Below are positions 19,390-26,167 of a stretch of 46,031 nucleotides of DNA, in pieces. Made by a program: the position numbers and the translations under genes. A model generated the notes under the pieces. It was not told the origin of the DNA. It saw only the letters and a program-made list of their open reading frames with translations, and did not search any database. The stretch is from contig JAEUVY010000079.1 of NCBI GenBank assembly GCA_016786565.1, forward strand, positions 1 through 46,031, in the 5' to 3' direction. Origin of the DNA: Flavipsychrobacter sp. (lineage in GTDB: Bacteria; Bacteroidota; Bacteroidia; Chitinophagales; Chitinophagaceae). The stretch's first letter is position 1. Each line of letters starts with the position of its first letter.

Positions 19390-19453
19390 TACTAACGATG
19401 GGTTAGTAAGCACAGTCCTTTCCCGATATGCCCGGCATATCGGGATTTTTTTT
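19390..19453 (+). ncRNA. Candidate small RNA or leader ending in an orphan intrinsic terminator
   Basis: Two adjacent perfect hairpins lie on the plus strand: TACTAAC (19390-19396) / GTTAGTA (19402-19408) with a 5-base loop, and TCCCGATATGC (19421-19431) / GCATATCGGGA (19435-19445) with a 3-base loop followed by eight T (19446-19453). The second is a textbook Rho-independent terminator, but no plus-strand gene precedes it. GACATTTG at 19379-19386 is one base from the TAnnTTTG box and would start transcription near 19392. This suggests a short RNA of about 60-75 nt. It might instead be an attenuated leader of the DUF2911 gene, 137 bases downstream. It does not match an RNA family I recognise. 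Confidence 0.45.
19421..19453 (+). terminator. Strong intrinsic terminator without an upstream gene
   Basis: An 11-bp perfect stem (19421-19431 with 19435-19445), loop CCG, then a run of eight T. The minus-strand side has no T run, so it works for plus-strand transcription only. The only coding sequence to its left runs on the opposite strand. Confidence 0.8.
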
Positions 19454-19589
19454 GCCCACCAGCCCCGATGGTCATTGTGCATTTGTCACTACGTTGCCAC
19501 TTTATGCGTTGCAGTTTTGCGCCGTTGTTATCGTGTAAACTTCCGAACACTATCTTTCGTATTTTGCAGCTTCATAAAATCATCAACCT

Positions 19590-20462
19590 ATGAAGAGGAT
19601 AGTCCTTTCGATAGTGCTGCTGGCCTCTATAGCCGGCAATGGTATGGCGCAATCTCCACTCAAACTTCCGGCACTCAGCCCCAACGCTAAGCTGGTGCAA
19701 GACTTCTCTATCTCCAACATCGAGATCTCTTACAGCCGTCCGTCTATGCGTGGCCGCAAAGTAATGGGCGACATCGTTCCTTACGGACATGTATGGCGCA
19801 CCGGTGCCAACGCTCCTACCAAGATCAAGTTCGGTGAGGATGTAGAAGTTGCGGGCCAACGCGTGAAAGCAGGCGAATACGCACTCTACACTATACCCAA
19901 CAAAGACAAGTGGGAGATCATCATCAGCACAGGAACCGGCACATGGACTGCCGACGGCTACCCGCGCGAGTATGATGTGGCACGCTTCAAAGTGACACCA
20001 CGCACGCTGGCCGAAGAGACCCAGACATTCACTATCAATGTCACCGACATCACGTTCAAGTCTTGCAAGATAGAGATGGAATGGGAACGCACCAGGATAG
20101 TGATACCGGTCGTTGCCGACAACGGTGCTACTGTAGAACAGAACATAGACAAGGCTGTCAACAATCCGCAGATTCCATACTTCCAGGCGGCGAGCTACTA
20201 CTACGAAACCAATCAGAAAACCGATCTGGCAAGCAAGTATGTGAACAAAGCACTGGAAGCAAACCCTAAGGCCTACTATATGTGGCTTCTTAAAGCACGC
20301 ATAGAAAAACGCCTGGGCAATGTTGACGAGGCTCTTGCAGCAGCACGCAAATCTATAGAGCTGGCAGCAGGCACACCCAACGAGCTGGAGTACAAGAACA
20401 ATAACGGCAAGATCATCAGCGAACTGACCCGCCAAAAGCGCAGCAGTCAGACACAGGACTAA
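19590..20462 (+). CDS. DUF2911 domain-containing exported protein
   Basis: The protein has 290 residues. The N-terminus is a signal peptide (RIVLSIVLLASIAGNGMAQ, cleavage about residue 21). The next 150 or so residues carry the DUF2911 pattern: SPNAKLVQDF, ISYSRPSMRGRKVMG, PYGHVWRTGANAPTKI, VKAGEYALYTIPNKDKWEII. The C-terminal third is alpha-helical (YYYETNQKTDLASKYVNKAL..., WLLKARIEKRLGNVDEALAAARKSIEL) and looks like one or two TPR units, as in many Bacteroidota members. The protein is probably periplasmic or surface-located; the biochemical role of DUF2911 is unknown. It converges with ricT on a shared terminator. Confidence 0.92.
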   Translation: MKRIVLSIVLLASIAGNGMAQSPLKLPALSPNAKLVQDFSISNIEISYSRPSMRGRKVMGDIVPYGHVWRTGANAPTKIKFGEDVEVAGQRVKAGEYALYTIPNKDKWEIIISTGTGTWTADGYPREYDVARFKVTPRTLAEETQTFTINVTDITFKSCKIEMEWERTRIVIPVVADNGATVEQNIDKAVNNPQIPYFQAASYYYETNQKTDLASKYVNKALEANPKAYYMWLLKARIEKRLGNVDEALAAARKSIELAAGTPNELEYKNNNGKIISELTRQKRSSQTQD

Positions 20463-20487
20463 AACCGGTTATTAATACGATAAACAG

Positions 20488-20514
20488 AGAAGGATACGTG
20501 AACCGTATCCTTCT
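20488..20514. terminator. Shared bidirectional terminator between DUF2911 gene and ricT
   Basis: An 11-bp perfect inverted repeat AGAAGGATACG (20488-20498) / CGTATCCTTCT (20504-20514) with a 5-base loop TGAAC, followed on the plus strand by TTTATTTTA. It lies between the two stop codons of convergent genes (20462 and 20521). The T run is better on the plus side. Confidence 0.75.
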
Positions 20515-20520
20515 TTTATT

Positions 20521-22194
20521 TTATGCTCCTTCTGCCGGGGCGCCTCCACCCTCTTTAGGTGGTTGTGGCTTTCTTTCTTCGCGCGGACCTTGCGGCCTTG
20601 GCGGGCGGGGACCACGGTTGCCTCCCTGTTGGTTGCCACCCTCACCACGTGGCGGGCGCGGCTGGCTGCCACCTTCGGACCTCGGCTGTCCGCCTTCTGG
20701 CTTTGGTTGTCCGCCTTCCGGACGTGGTTGTTGTTGCTGTTTTGGCTGACCACCTTCGCGGGGCTGCTGCCTGTTGCGCTGGCCGCCACCCTCTTTAGGT
20801 TGCTGCTGACGCTGTGCATTGCCATCGCGCGGTTGCTGACGCTGCCCGCCACCTTGTTGCTGTGGCTGCTGCGGCTTCTGTTCGCCACCCTCCCTGGATT
20901 GTTGTTGCTGTGGTTTGGGTTGCGGCTTCTGCTGGTTTCGGTTGTTCTGCGGCTTGTTGCCACCACCCTGGCCCTGCGGCTGATTGCCACCCTGGCGGGC
21001 TGCCTGCGGTGGTTTGTTCTGGCCGCCTGCATTCTCGCCTCCCTGCGTTCCTTTTCCTCCCGATCCGCTCTTCTTCTTCTTTTTCTTGTTGTTCTTTTCC
21101 AGGGCGCGCAGTGTTATCTGGCCTACGTCGTTCACAAAGCCCATATCGGCCTTTATGCTGCCGCGGGCATCGCGCACTTCCAGTTCCACCGGTTGCAGCT
21201 CGTCTACCTTAGTACCCTGTTTGTTCAGCGCCAGTATCTCCTTCACTCTTGTTATAGACAGCGGGTACTGTTTGTTATTGCCCTGAAAACTGTACCACAT
21301 CAGGTTTTTGAAGATGTCGCGCTTCTGCAAGTGAGCTATGCCCGTCACTGTTTGCAGATTCTCAGCATGATCGGGGAATACCGAAAGGGCATCCATATAG
21401 GTATCCAGCTCGTAGTTGAGGCAGCACTTAAGCCTGCCGCACTGACCGGACAATTTAGTCTGATTGATAGAAAGATTCTGGTAACGGGCCGCGGTAGTGT
21501 TCACAGATTTGAAATCGGTGAGCCAGGTACTGCAGCACAACTCCCTGCCGCACGAACCGATACCACCCACTTTGCCGCTTTCCTGACGCGCACCTATCTG
21601 GCGCATCTCCACCTTCACTTTGAAATCGGTAGCGAACACACGGATGAGCTCCCTGAAATCCACACGCTGGTCGGCGGTGTAGAAGAAGGTTGCCTTCTTG
21701 CCGTCGGCCTGTATCTCCACTTCGCACAGCTTCATGTCCAGATTCAGGCTCTTCGATATTGCCCTCGAACGGGTCAGCATCTCAGGCTCGCGGTCTTTGT
21801 TCTTGCGCAGCACCTCCAGTTCGTCGTCGGTAGATGGATGCATGACGCGCTTGGTCACATCGTTCTCCTTTACGCCATACTTCTTCAGCTGCAATTTCAC
21901 CAACTCGCCCGTAAGGCTCACCTGCCCCATGTCCACACCACCGGTACCTTCTACAGTTATCCAGTCGTTCTTTTCCAGTAAATAGTTGGTATTGTTCCTG
22001 AAGAACTCTTTTCGGCTGCCTTTATTAAAAGACACCTCTATTATAGAGTAAGGTTTAGCCCCGTCGTGCAGCGGAATGGCGTTGAGCCAGTCGTACACAT
22101 TCAGTCGGTTGCAGCCACCTGTGCTGCACCCGCCATTACCTTTGCAGCCGCCCGGTTTGCCACTGGCACCGGACCCGCAATTGCCACATCCCAT
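20521..22194 (-). CDS. ricT: RicT/PSP1-family iron-sulfur protein with long low-complexity tail
   Basis: The protein has 557 residues. A Gly/Cys-rich N-terminus (Cys 3, 6, 17, 23, 28) precedes the PSP1 domain (about 45-350). The domain has YTADQRVDFRELIRVFATDF and the two Cys clusters CGRELCC (215-221) and CGRLKCC (252-258), the likely Fe-S ligands in RicT (YaaT) of the RicA-RicF-RicT complex. In Bacillus that complex works with RNase Y in mRNA maturation. From about residue 365 to the end is a disordered, lysine-initiated tail rich in Q, P, G and R with repeated QQPREGG/EGGQPKP-like units, RGG-like in character. The PSP1 core alone is about 275 residues in well-known members, so the tail is a large addition. 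It is convergent with the DUF2911 gene. The usual Bacteroidota neighbours (holB, gldH) are not next to it here. Confidence 0.9.
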   Translation of the reverse strand: MGCGNCGSGASGKPGGCKGNGGCSTGGCNRLNVYDWLNAIPLHDGAKPYSIIEVSFNKGSRKEFFRNNTNYLLEKNDWITVEGTGGVDMGQVSLTGELVKLQLKKYGVKENDVTKRVMHPSTDDELEVLRKNKDREPEMLTRSRAISKSLNLDMKLCEVEIQADGKKATFFYTADQRVDFRELIRVFATDFKVKVEMRQIGARQESGKVGGIGSCGRELCCSTWLTDFKSVNTTAARYQNLSINQTKLSGQCGRLKCCLNYELDTYMDALSVFPDHAENLQTVTGIAHLQKRDIFKNLMWYSFQGNNKQYPLSITRVKEILALNKQGTKVDELQPVELEVRDARGSIKADMGFVNDVGQITLRALEKNNKKKKKKSGSGGKGTQGGENAGGQNKPPQAARQGGNQPQGQGGGNKPQNNRNQQKPQPKPQQQQSREGGEQKPQQPQQQGGGQRQQPRDGNAQRQQQPKEGGGQRNRQQPREGGQPKQQQQPRPEGGQPKPEGGQPRSEGGSQPRPPRGEGGNQQGGNRGPRPPRPQGPREERKPQPPKEGGGAPAEGA

Positions 22195-22602
22195 TTAAAA
22201 TAGTTTATATAGAGCAGCTGCATTTTTTCTTTTCCCGCAGATAGCGCCCACTACTGAGTGCGACACCATCTTATTATTATATTCAGATCACCAACGTACG
22301 TTGAACCAAACCCACAGAAAAAAAGCACCTGCTTATTGTTAAAAAAATAAAGTACTATCTACAAACCTACGAAAAAAACGGAAATGATGACACAAGGCCA
22401 TGGCGAGGGGTGTAAATGTGGTGAGCGCGCGCTTCGACGGGGCTCAACGTGACATTAAAGAATCAAGGAAAACATCAGACATTCAAGTGTAAATAAACTA
22501 ATATTATAGGATCACAGCTTGGCGTAGACTCCGTCTACGTCATCCCGGCCACCGGTCTCCTGACCGGCGAATAAACCTACAGAAAAACCAGACCTTCTCC
22601 CC
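22195..22602. other. Intergenic region upstream of ricT, ending in dispersed repeat copy A
   Basis: No gene is visible in these 408 bases. The ricT-proximal part is AT-rich, but no clear TAnnTTTG box was found on the minus strand. The right-hand part has a GC-rich patch (CGCGCGCTTCGACGGGGC, about 22427-22444) and copy A of the dispersed repeat at 22507-22568. Confidence 0.5.
22507..22568 (-). repeat. Dispersed palindromic repeat, copy A
   Basis: Read on the minus strand: hairpin CCGGTC-AGGA-GACCGG (22552-22567), then GTGGCCGGG, then core GATGACGTAGACGGAGTC followed by TACGCCAAGCTGTGATCC. The core contains the internal palindrome GTAGAC-GGA-GTCTAC. The same core occurs at 25402, 26755, 28928 and partially at 28292. 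Confidence 0.75.
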
Positions 22603-23418
22603 CTACAACTTCGTTAATTCGGCAATGCAGTTCTTTAAACGATCTATCCAATCACGGTCTCCTTCTTTACCCGCAACCTCATTCCTTAATTGTCGCTTAA
22701 GTATTGGCAAAAACTCCTTGCCCTCTACGGCAATTATCGCCTCAAACAGCAACGTTCCATGATCTCCGGAAAGTAGTTCCCGAAGTATTATTTCTTTCAC
22801 GCGATCGTCCTTTCGCAAAGCAAGACCAACAATAGCTTCAGCCTTTGTGTCTTTATGCTTATCGCTCACCCTATTCCATAGCGCCTCTCTTATTTTCCAA
22901 TTATCGCGCTCCACTTGCGACCCCAATCCGAAAGTAGCCCAATCCCTTATATGATTCAACTTATCGGTAGACAACTTAATAAGCGTATCAATTGCCCGGG
23001 TATTGTCTACACCGAGCAGCGCATTTACCAAACCTTCCCTTATCAGAGCATTATCTGAATATTCAAATTCGCACAGTTTGTCTATTTGCGGTCTGGTCAG
23101 ACTGTCATTATTGTGCCCTATCGCATACAATAAAGCCATCAGCACTTCAGGGTCTTTCTCCGTATTCAAAAGCTCAAAAAAACGCTTGTTGGTTGCCGTA
23201 TAAAATGGTCGGGGTGTTTCACCCAATTGCGCTAATACATCTATGCCTACCTTTCTTGCCTTTTTGTCTTTACTGTGCGTTAAAAGAATGCATTTTTCAA
23301 AAACATGTGTAGTAGGCCGCCTTCGCAGAACCCTGATATTGTCCCAATAGGTACTGTCAGACTTATTATTCAATAGTCTGAAAAACAACTTCTCCTCTGT
23401 CCACTCTTGCCTGCCCAT
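22603..23418 (-). CDS. HEAT-repeat protein
   Basis: The protein has 271 residues, all helical, with no signal peptide. Successive helix pairs fit HEAT repeats: KKARKVGIDVLAQLGE, KDPEVLMALLYAIGHNN, NALIREGLVNALLGVDN, LNHIRDWATFGLGSQ, KDTKAEAIVGLALRKDDR and HGTLLFEAIIAVEGKEF. HEAT solenoids act as protein-protein or protein-nucleic-acid scaffolds, so the protein is probably a cytoplasmic adaptor; the partner is unknown. It begins 9 bases after the stop of the upstream HTH gene and is probably co-transcribed with it. The two may form a functional pair, but I know of no described system with this pairing. Confidence 0.85.
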   Translation of the reverse strand: MGRQEWTEEKLFFRLLNNKSDSTYWDNIRVLRRRPTTHVFEKCILLTHSKDKKARKVGIDVLAQLGETPRPFYTATNKRFFELLNTEKDPEVLMALLYAIGHNNDSLTRPQIDKLCEFEYSDNALIREGLVNALLGVDNTRAIDTLIKLSTDKLNHIRDWATFGLGSQVERDNWKIREALWNRVSDKHKDTKAEAIVGLALRKDDRVKEIILRELLSGDHGTLLFEAIIAVEGKEFLPILKRQLRNEVAGKEGDRDWIDRLKNCIAELTKL

Positions 23419-23427
23419 TTACAGGTG

Positions 23428-24321
23428 TTAAGTTAAGGATTTTCCAAACTGGGGCGTAATGTTGAGCTCTCTCCAGTTGTTTACCCGTATTTTTTCTGCG
23501 GAAGCTGCGGGTTGCGCAGGAAATTTTATTTGCGCATTTCCGGGTGATTGCTGTTGATAATCAATGGGCATGTGGGAAGTTGGCTGCATTTTGCTTCTCA
23601 AAAACTGCGCACTAATTCCCACCGGGTGATCGGAAGGGGAAGGATGCGCTGTGGTATCGGCGGTATCGTGTTGCGGCCCGTCACCGATATTTTCTTCATT
23701 TACTGTCTGTTGTTCCGGTTGTTCGTCGTATGGGTGCGGGATGCCAAATCGTTTGTACGCTTCAATAACATCGGGGTCGCTGAGGTACTCTTCCTGACGA
23801 TCGAGCTGTTTCTCGGTCATATCTTCCTCGGGGAAAGGAATACGCCCCATGGAGTTGAATGTATCGGGCTGGATGTGTTGGGTATAAACTGAAGCACGCG
23901 TAGAAATAAATTCATCGATATATGGATGTATGGTTTGTGCGAGTTCGGGGTTGCGCTGTGAGACCATCTCCATGAAGTAACCAAACAGCTCCATGTTCTC
24001 GTTAATGGTGCAGCGGTTCTGCAGCTTCTTTGCTGTGAGGGTGAGTTTGTGTAAGCCCTCTATCTCTTTGTAGGTAACCGGATTTGTGAGGCGACTCTCG
24101 GACAGGTAACTTTCGGTAAGGTGCCCTATAATATGGTAACAGTTCTCCGCCAGCATGGATGGCAGGTATTTTGCGGACTGCTTCAGCCTGTTCCAGTCGC
24201 CCTCTTTGACCCATGTGGAGATGCTGCGACGGCTGACATTTAATAAGGAGGCTATCTGTGTATTATTAAGCCCTGATTGGAAGAAGAGTGTCTTTGCCTG
24301 GTGTTTCTTTTCGTTTTGCAT
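23428..24321 (-). CDS. Terminase small-subunit-like HTH DNA-binding protein
   Basis: The protein has 297 residues. Residues about 5-45 (AKTLFFQSGLNNTQIASLLN followed by VSRRSISTWVKEGDW) match the helix-turn-helix of GpP/terminase small-subunit-like proteins. The middle (about 55-150) is helical, and the C-terminal third is Pro/Gln-rich and probably disordered. Stand-alone proteins of this type are found in Bacteroidota chromosomes without phage. Here too no terminase large subunit, portal or other phage gene is near, so a chromosomal DNA-binding role is more likely than packaging. It leads a probable two-gene unit with the HEAT-repeat gene. The ATG at 24321 begins directly before the HTH, so the start is secure. 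Confidence 0.75.
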   Translation of the reverse strand: MQNEKKHQAKTLFFQSGLNNTQIASLLNVSRRSISTWVKEGDWNRLKQSAKYLPSMLAENCYHIIGHLTESYLSESRLTNPVTYKEIEGLHKLTLTAKKLQNRCTINENMELFGYFMEMVSQRNPELAQTIHPYIDEFISTRASVYTQHIQPDTFNSMGRIPFPEEDMTEKQLDRQEEYLSDPDVIEAYKRFGIPHPYDEQPEQQTVNEENIGDGPQHDTADTTAHPSPSDHPVGISAQFLRSKMQPTSHMPIDYQQQSPGNAQIKFPAQPAASAEKIRVNNWRELNITPQFGKSLT

Positions 24322-24434
24322 GATGGTGGTTTTATAGGTTCGGCCACAAAGGTCTGTTGCCCGTGGGAAATTGAGGGGAAGGAATTTCTATGATATGGCG
24401 TTTTCTGTAGTGTCATAGAAAAAAGGGAATTGGG

Positions 24435-24540
24435 AACCTGCCTGCCGGCATGCAGGTTTGGGGTTGGGAACCTGCCTATCGGCAGGCAGGTTGGGGGTTG
24501 GCGTTGGGAGTTTGTCTGAACCTACCTACGGCAGGCAAGT
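24435..24540. repeat. Three copies of a 22-24-bp palindrome
   Basis: Copies at 24435-24458, 24469-24492 and 24519-24540 each run AACCTGCC (or AACCTACC) through a central CGGC to GGCAGGTT (or GCAGGTT, GGCAAGT). Each can fold on itself, and mismatches between copies lie mainly in the centre. Between copies is a G-rich spacer with TTGGGGTTGGG-like runs. Confidence 0.75.
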
Positions 24541-24615
24541 CACAGATTCGTGAGATTGCGCAGATGACACAGATTATGTACTTCTGTGGCTACTACGAAC
24601 TGTTTACTTAGCGGT

Positions 24616-24645
24616 TTGGCGACATGCAAAATATACTTACCTTTG
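24616..24645 (+). promoter_or_regulatory. higBA promoter, TTG-N19-TACCTTTG
   Basis: TTG at 24616-24618, exactly 19 bases, then TACCTTTG at 24638-24645: a perfect fit to the Bacteroidota TTG-N19-TAnnTTTG consensus. Transcription would start near 24652, leaving a leader of about 18 nt before the higB ATG at 24670. Confidence 0.7.
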
Positions 24646-24654
24646 ACGTAAGTA
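24634..24654. promoter_or_regulatory. Probable HigA operator overlapping the -7 box
   Basis: A perfect inverted repeat TACTTAC (24634-24640) - 7 bases - GTAAGTA (24648-24654) covers the -7 box and the predicted start of transcription. This is where a HigA dimer would block RNA polymerase in the autoregulation known for HigBA modules. Confidence 0.6.
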
Positions 24655-24669
24655 ACGCGACACGACAGT

Positions 24670-24951
24670 ATGATACTATCATTTGGCTCAAAAGAAACCG
24701 AAAGAATATGGAACGGTGAACGTGTGGGTAAACTGCCGAATGAGATACAGGAAATAGGACGAAGAAAATTGAGGATGCTTAACAACTCACATAATATGAG
24801 CGACCTAAAAATCCCACCATCGAACAGACTGGAGAAGTTGTCGGGTAATTTAAAAGAATACCATTCAATTCGCATCAACGATCAATGGCGAATTGTTTTT
24901 AAGTGGCAGAATGGTAATGCATCTGATGTGAAAATTGTGGATTATCATTAA
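24670..24951 (+). CDS. higB: HigB-type RelE/ParE-superfamily toxin
   Basis: The protein has 93 residues, typical for HigB. The signature LEKLSGNLKEYHSIRINDQW followed by RIVFKW is visible, as is RIWNGERVGKLP near the N-terminus. HigB toxins are ribosome-dependent mRNA endonucleases that cut translated messages. The toxin gene comes first, which is the inverted order characteristic of higBA. The antitoxin ATG is 10 bases after the toxin stop. Base composition is more AT-rich than neighbouring core genes, as expected for a mobile stability module. Confidence 0.93.
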   Translation: MILSFGSKETERIWNGERVGKLPNEIQEIGRRKLRMLNNSHNMSDLKIPPSNRLEKLSGNLKEYHSIRINDQWRIVFKWQNGNASDVKIVDYH

Positions 24952-24961
24952 ACATCAAACA

Positions 24962-25261
24962 ATGAATAAACTTAAGAATATACATCCGGGAGAAGTTTTA
25001 AAGGAAGAGTTCCTGAATGAACTGAATATATCTGCTTACAGGCTTTCAAAAGACACCGGCATTCCACAGACGAGAATTTCGGAAATAATAAAAGGCACGA
25101 GGCGAGTGACGGCTGATACGGCTCTGCGTCTGTCTAAGTATTTTGGTAACACTCCAAAATTTTGGCTGGGTTTGCAAGACGACTTTGATCTTGAGGAAGA
25201 ACAATCAAACAAACACGCTGAACTGGATAACATAAAACATTATTCCGCATCAGCAGCGTGA
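24962..25261 (+). CDS. higA: HigA-type antitoxin, XRE-family HTH
   Basis: The protein has 99 residues from the ATG at 24962. An in-frame start at 24935 would overlap higB and add residues not seen in the family. IHPGEVLKEEFLNELNISAY is the classic HigA N-terminus, followed by HTH residues LSKDTGIPQTRISEIIKGTR and the C-terminal FGNTPKFWLGLQDDFDL. It neutralises HigB by direct binding and represses its own promoter, probably through the inverted repeat at 24634-24654. Confidence 0.94.
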   Translation: MNKLKNIHPGEVLKEEFLNELNISAYRLSKDTGIPQTRISEIIKGTRRVTADTALRLSKYFGNTPKFWLGLQDDFDLEEEQSNKHAELDNIKHYSASAA

Positions 25262-25275
25262 GGAGCTGTATCAAG

Positions 25276-25413
25276 ATGAAGACTTTCGCAGAACAAGCAG
25301 AGAATATTGAGCTTCATTACCCTGATTTCGTCGAGTCCCTCGCGGAAAAAGCGAGGAGACACAATGAGGGCAGAAAAATACGTTCAGCGGAGACGCCAAC
25401 CGCGATGACGTAG
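25276..25413 (+). CDS. Possible 45-residue peptide within a dispersed repeat (LHYPDFV peptide 1)
   Basis: An ATG-initiated frame of 45 codons containing LHYPDFVESLAEKARRHN and ending in SAETPTAMT. A second, independent frame with the same residues (LHYPDFVVSLSRKARRIN) occurs at 26072-26167. Between the two copies several codons differ only at the third position (GAT/GAC, GTC/GTA, AGG/AGA, AAT/AAC), others change residues. It may be a real small gene carried on the repeat, or a repeat that happens to be open. It starts 14 bases after higA. Confidence 0.3.
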   Translation: MKTFAEQAENIELHYPDFVESLAEKARRHNEGRKIRSAETPTAMT

Positions 25414-25440
25414 ACGGAGTATACGCCAAGCTGTGTATAT
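25312..25440 (+). repeat. Dispersed repeat, longest copy (B): LHYPDFV module plus hairpin/core module
   Basis: The left part CTTCATTACCCTGATTTCGT followed by a hairpin CCTCGC-GGAAAAA-GCGAGG (25338-25356) is shared with 26084-26150. The right part has GCGGAGACGCC, then AACCGCGATGACG and TAGACGGAGTATACGCC, then AAGCTGTGTATAT, shared with copies A, C, D and E. It suggests that the partial copies elsewhere derive from one composite element of about 130 bases. Confidence 0.7.
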
Positions 25441-25466
25441 TTATTATCTGAATCAACTTCTTTGGC

Positions 25467-25982
25467 ATGAAACAAGCATTTCACATACTGATGGTATGCT
25501 TCTGCATAATTGGATGCCAATCATCTGATTCAATAGTGCATCGCAATCCATTTACTTCTATTGTTGATAAACCAAACGCTGTAAAAGACTATTTCGCACA
25601 AAACAACTGGAATTTTCCTTTTCAAGTGGACTCTCTACTGCCGATACAGTTCGGAGAATTCCCTGACTCACCGCAAGTATTTGCGGATAGCATGCAAATG
25701 CAAGTTAAGCGGGTAACATTATTTGCCAAGGCTATTAAGCACTTTACAAATCAAGGTATAGACAGTACGTGCGGCTACCACTTTTCAAATCCCTCTATAT
25801 TTAGAAAAGCCAGGGCGACTTATTACCGTATCTTCCTGCAGAAATACAAGAATAATAGAGACCCCAAGGCGGACTGTGAATGTGCCCAGCTTGATAGTGG
25901 CAGAGTGCATGCGTATCGTTTTCTTATGCAATTCAAAATGTTACAAAATGACAGCCTTTTATTTGAGAGTTGGATGGATTAG
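25467..25982 (+). CDS. Small lipoprotein of unknown function
   Basis: The protein has 171 residues. The N-terminus MKQAFHILMVCFCIIGC is a lipoprotein signal with lipobox IIGC and acylated Cys 17. The mature part is helical and contains KADCECAQLDSGRVHAYRFL near the end; I recognise no family. TATATTTA at 25436-25443, at the end of repeat copy B, is a one-mismatch -7 box 24 bases upstream of the ATG, so the repeat may supply part of the promoter. It has single-gene-cassette character between repeat copies at 25312-25440 and 26072-26150. Confidence 0.75.
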   Translation: MKQAFHILMVCFCIIGCQSSDSIVHRNPFTSIVDKPNAVKDYFAQNNWNFPFQVDSLLPIQFGEFPDSPQVFADSMQMQVKRVTLFAKAIKHFTNQGIDSTCGYHFSNPSIFRKARATYYRIFLQKYKNNRDPKADCECAQLDSGRVHAYRFLMQFKMLQNDSLLFESWMD

Positions 25983-26071
25983 CTTACCCAAGATAAATCA
26001 GCTTACTTAGGCTGATTCGATATTCCAGTATAAGTCAAAAGCAAAAACCGCTCTCTGAGTAGGGCTTGATA

Positions 26072-26167
26072 ATGAACATTAATCTTCATTACCCTGACTT
26101 CGTAGTGTCCCTCTCGCGAAAAGCGAGAAGAATCAACGGGGACAGAAACGGATCTAGGAAGCGGTAA
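26072..26167 (+). CDS. Possible 31-residue peptide within a dispersed repeat (LHYPDFV peptide 2)
   Basis: ATG at 26072, 31 codons, with LHYPDFVVSLSRKARRIN and a basic C-terminus; stop TAA overlaps the 3' end of the opposite-strand membrane gene by 14 bases. It is related over about 20 residues to the peptide at 25276. It may be a genuine micro-gene or a chance frame in a repeat. Confidence 0.25.
   Translation: MNINLHYPDFVVSLSRKARRINGDRNGSRKR
26084..26150 (+). repeat. Dispersed repeat, left module only (copy F2)
   Basis: CTTCATTACCCTGACTTCGT and hairpin CTCGC-GAAAA-GCGAG (26113-26127) match 25312-25376 closely. The right-hand hairpin/core module found at copy B is missing, so the element is truncated here by the end of the neighbouring gene. 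Confidence 0.65.

Larger units (their letters stand above)
19096..19589. other. Divergent intergenic region between giant gene and DUF2911 gene
   Basis: It holds the minus-strand promoter candidate at 19170, AT-rich stretches, an inverted repeat GTTTCG (19354-19359) / CGAAAC (19365-19370) followed by TTTTT, and the hairpin-plus-terminator unit at 19390-19453. Upstream of the DUF2911 gene, TATCTTTC at 19551-19558 is a one-mismatch -7 box with a TTG 23 bases before it. No open reading frame worth calling was seen. Confidence 0.5.
24322..24669. other. Intergenic region with palindromes and the higBA promoter
   Basis: These 348 bases hold three imperfect AACCTGCC...GGCAGGTT palindromes (24435-24540), a degenerate patch CACAGATTCGTGAGATTG (24541-24558) with a related CACAGATTATG (24569-24579), and the higBA promoter/operator (24616-24654). 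No gene is seen. Confidence 0.6.

Noticed and set aside
20563..21981. Long open frame (472 codons) opposite to ricT
   Set aside because: It is antisense to a clear RicT gene; its Leu/Ala/Thr-rich translation reflects the complement of the Q/P/G/R repeats and codon bias, and it lacks recognisable domains.
23428..24321. Prophage remnant suggested by the terminase-like HTH protein
   Set aside because: No large terminase, portal, capsid, integrase or lysis gene is nearby, and stand-alone chromosomal members of this family are known.
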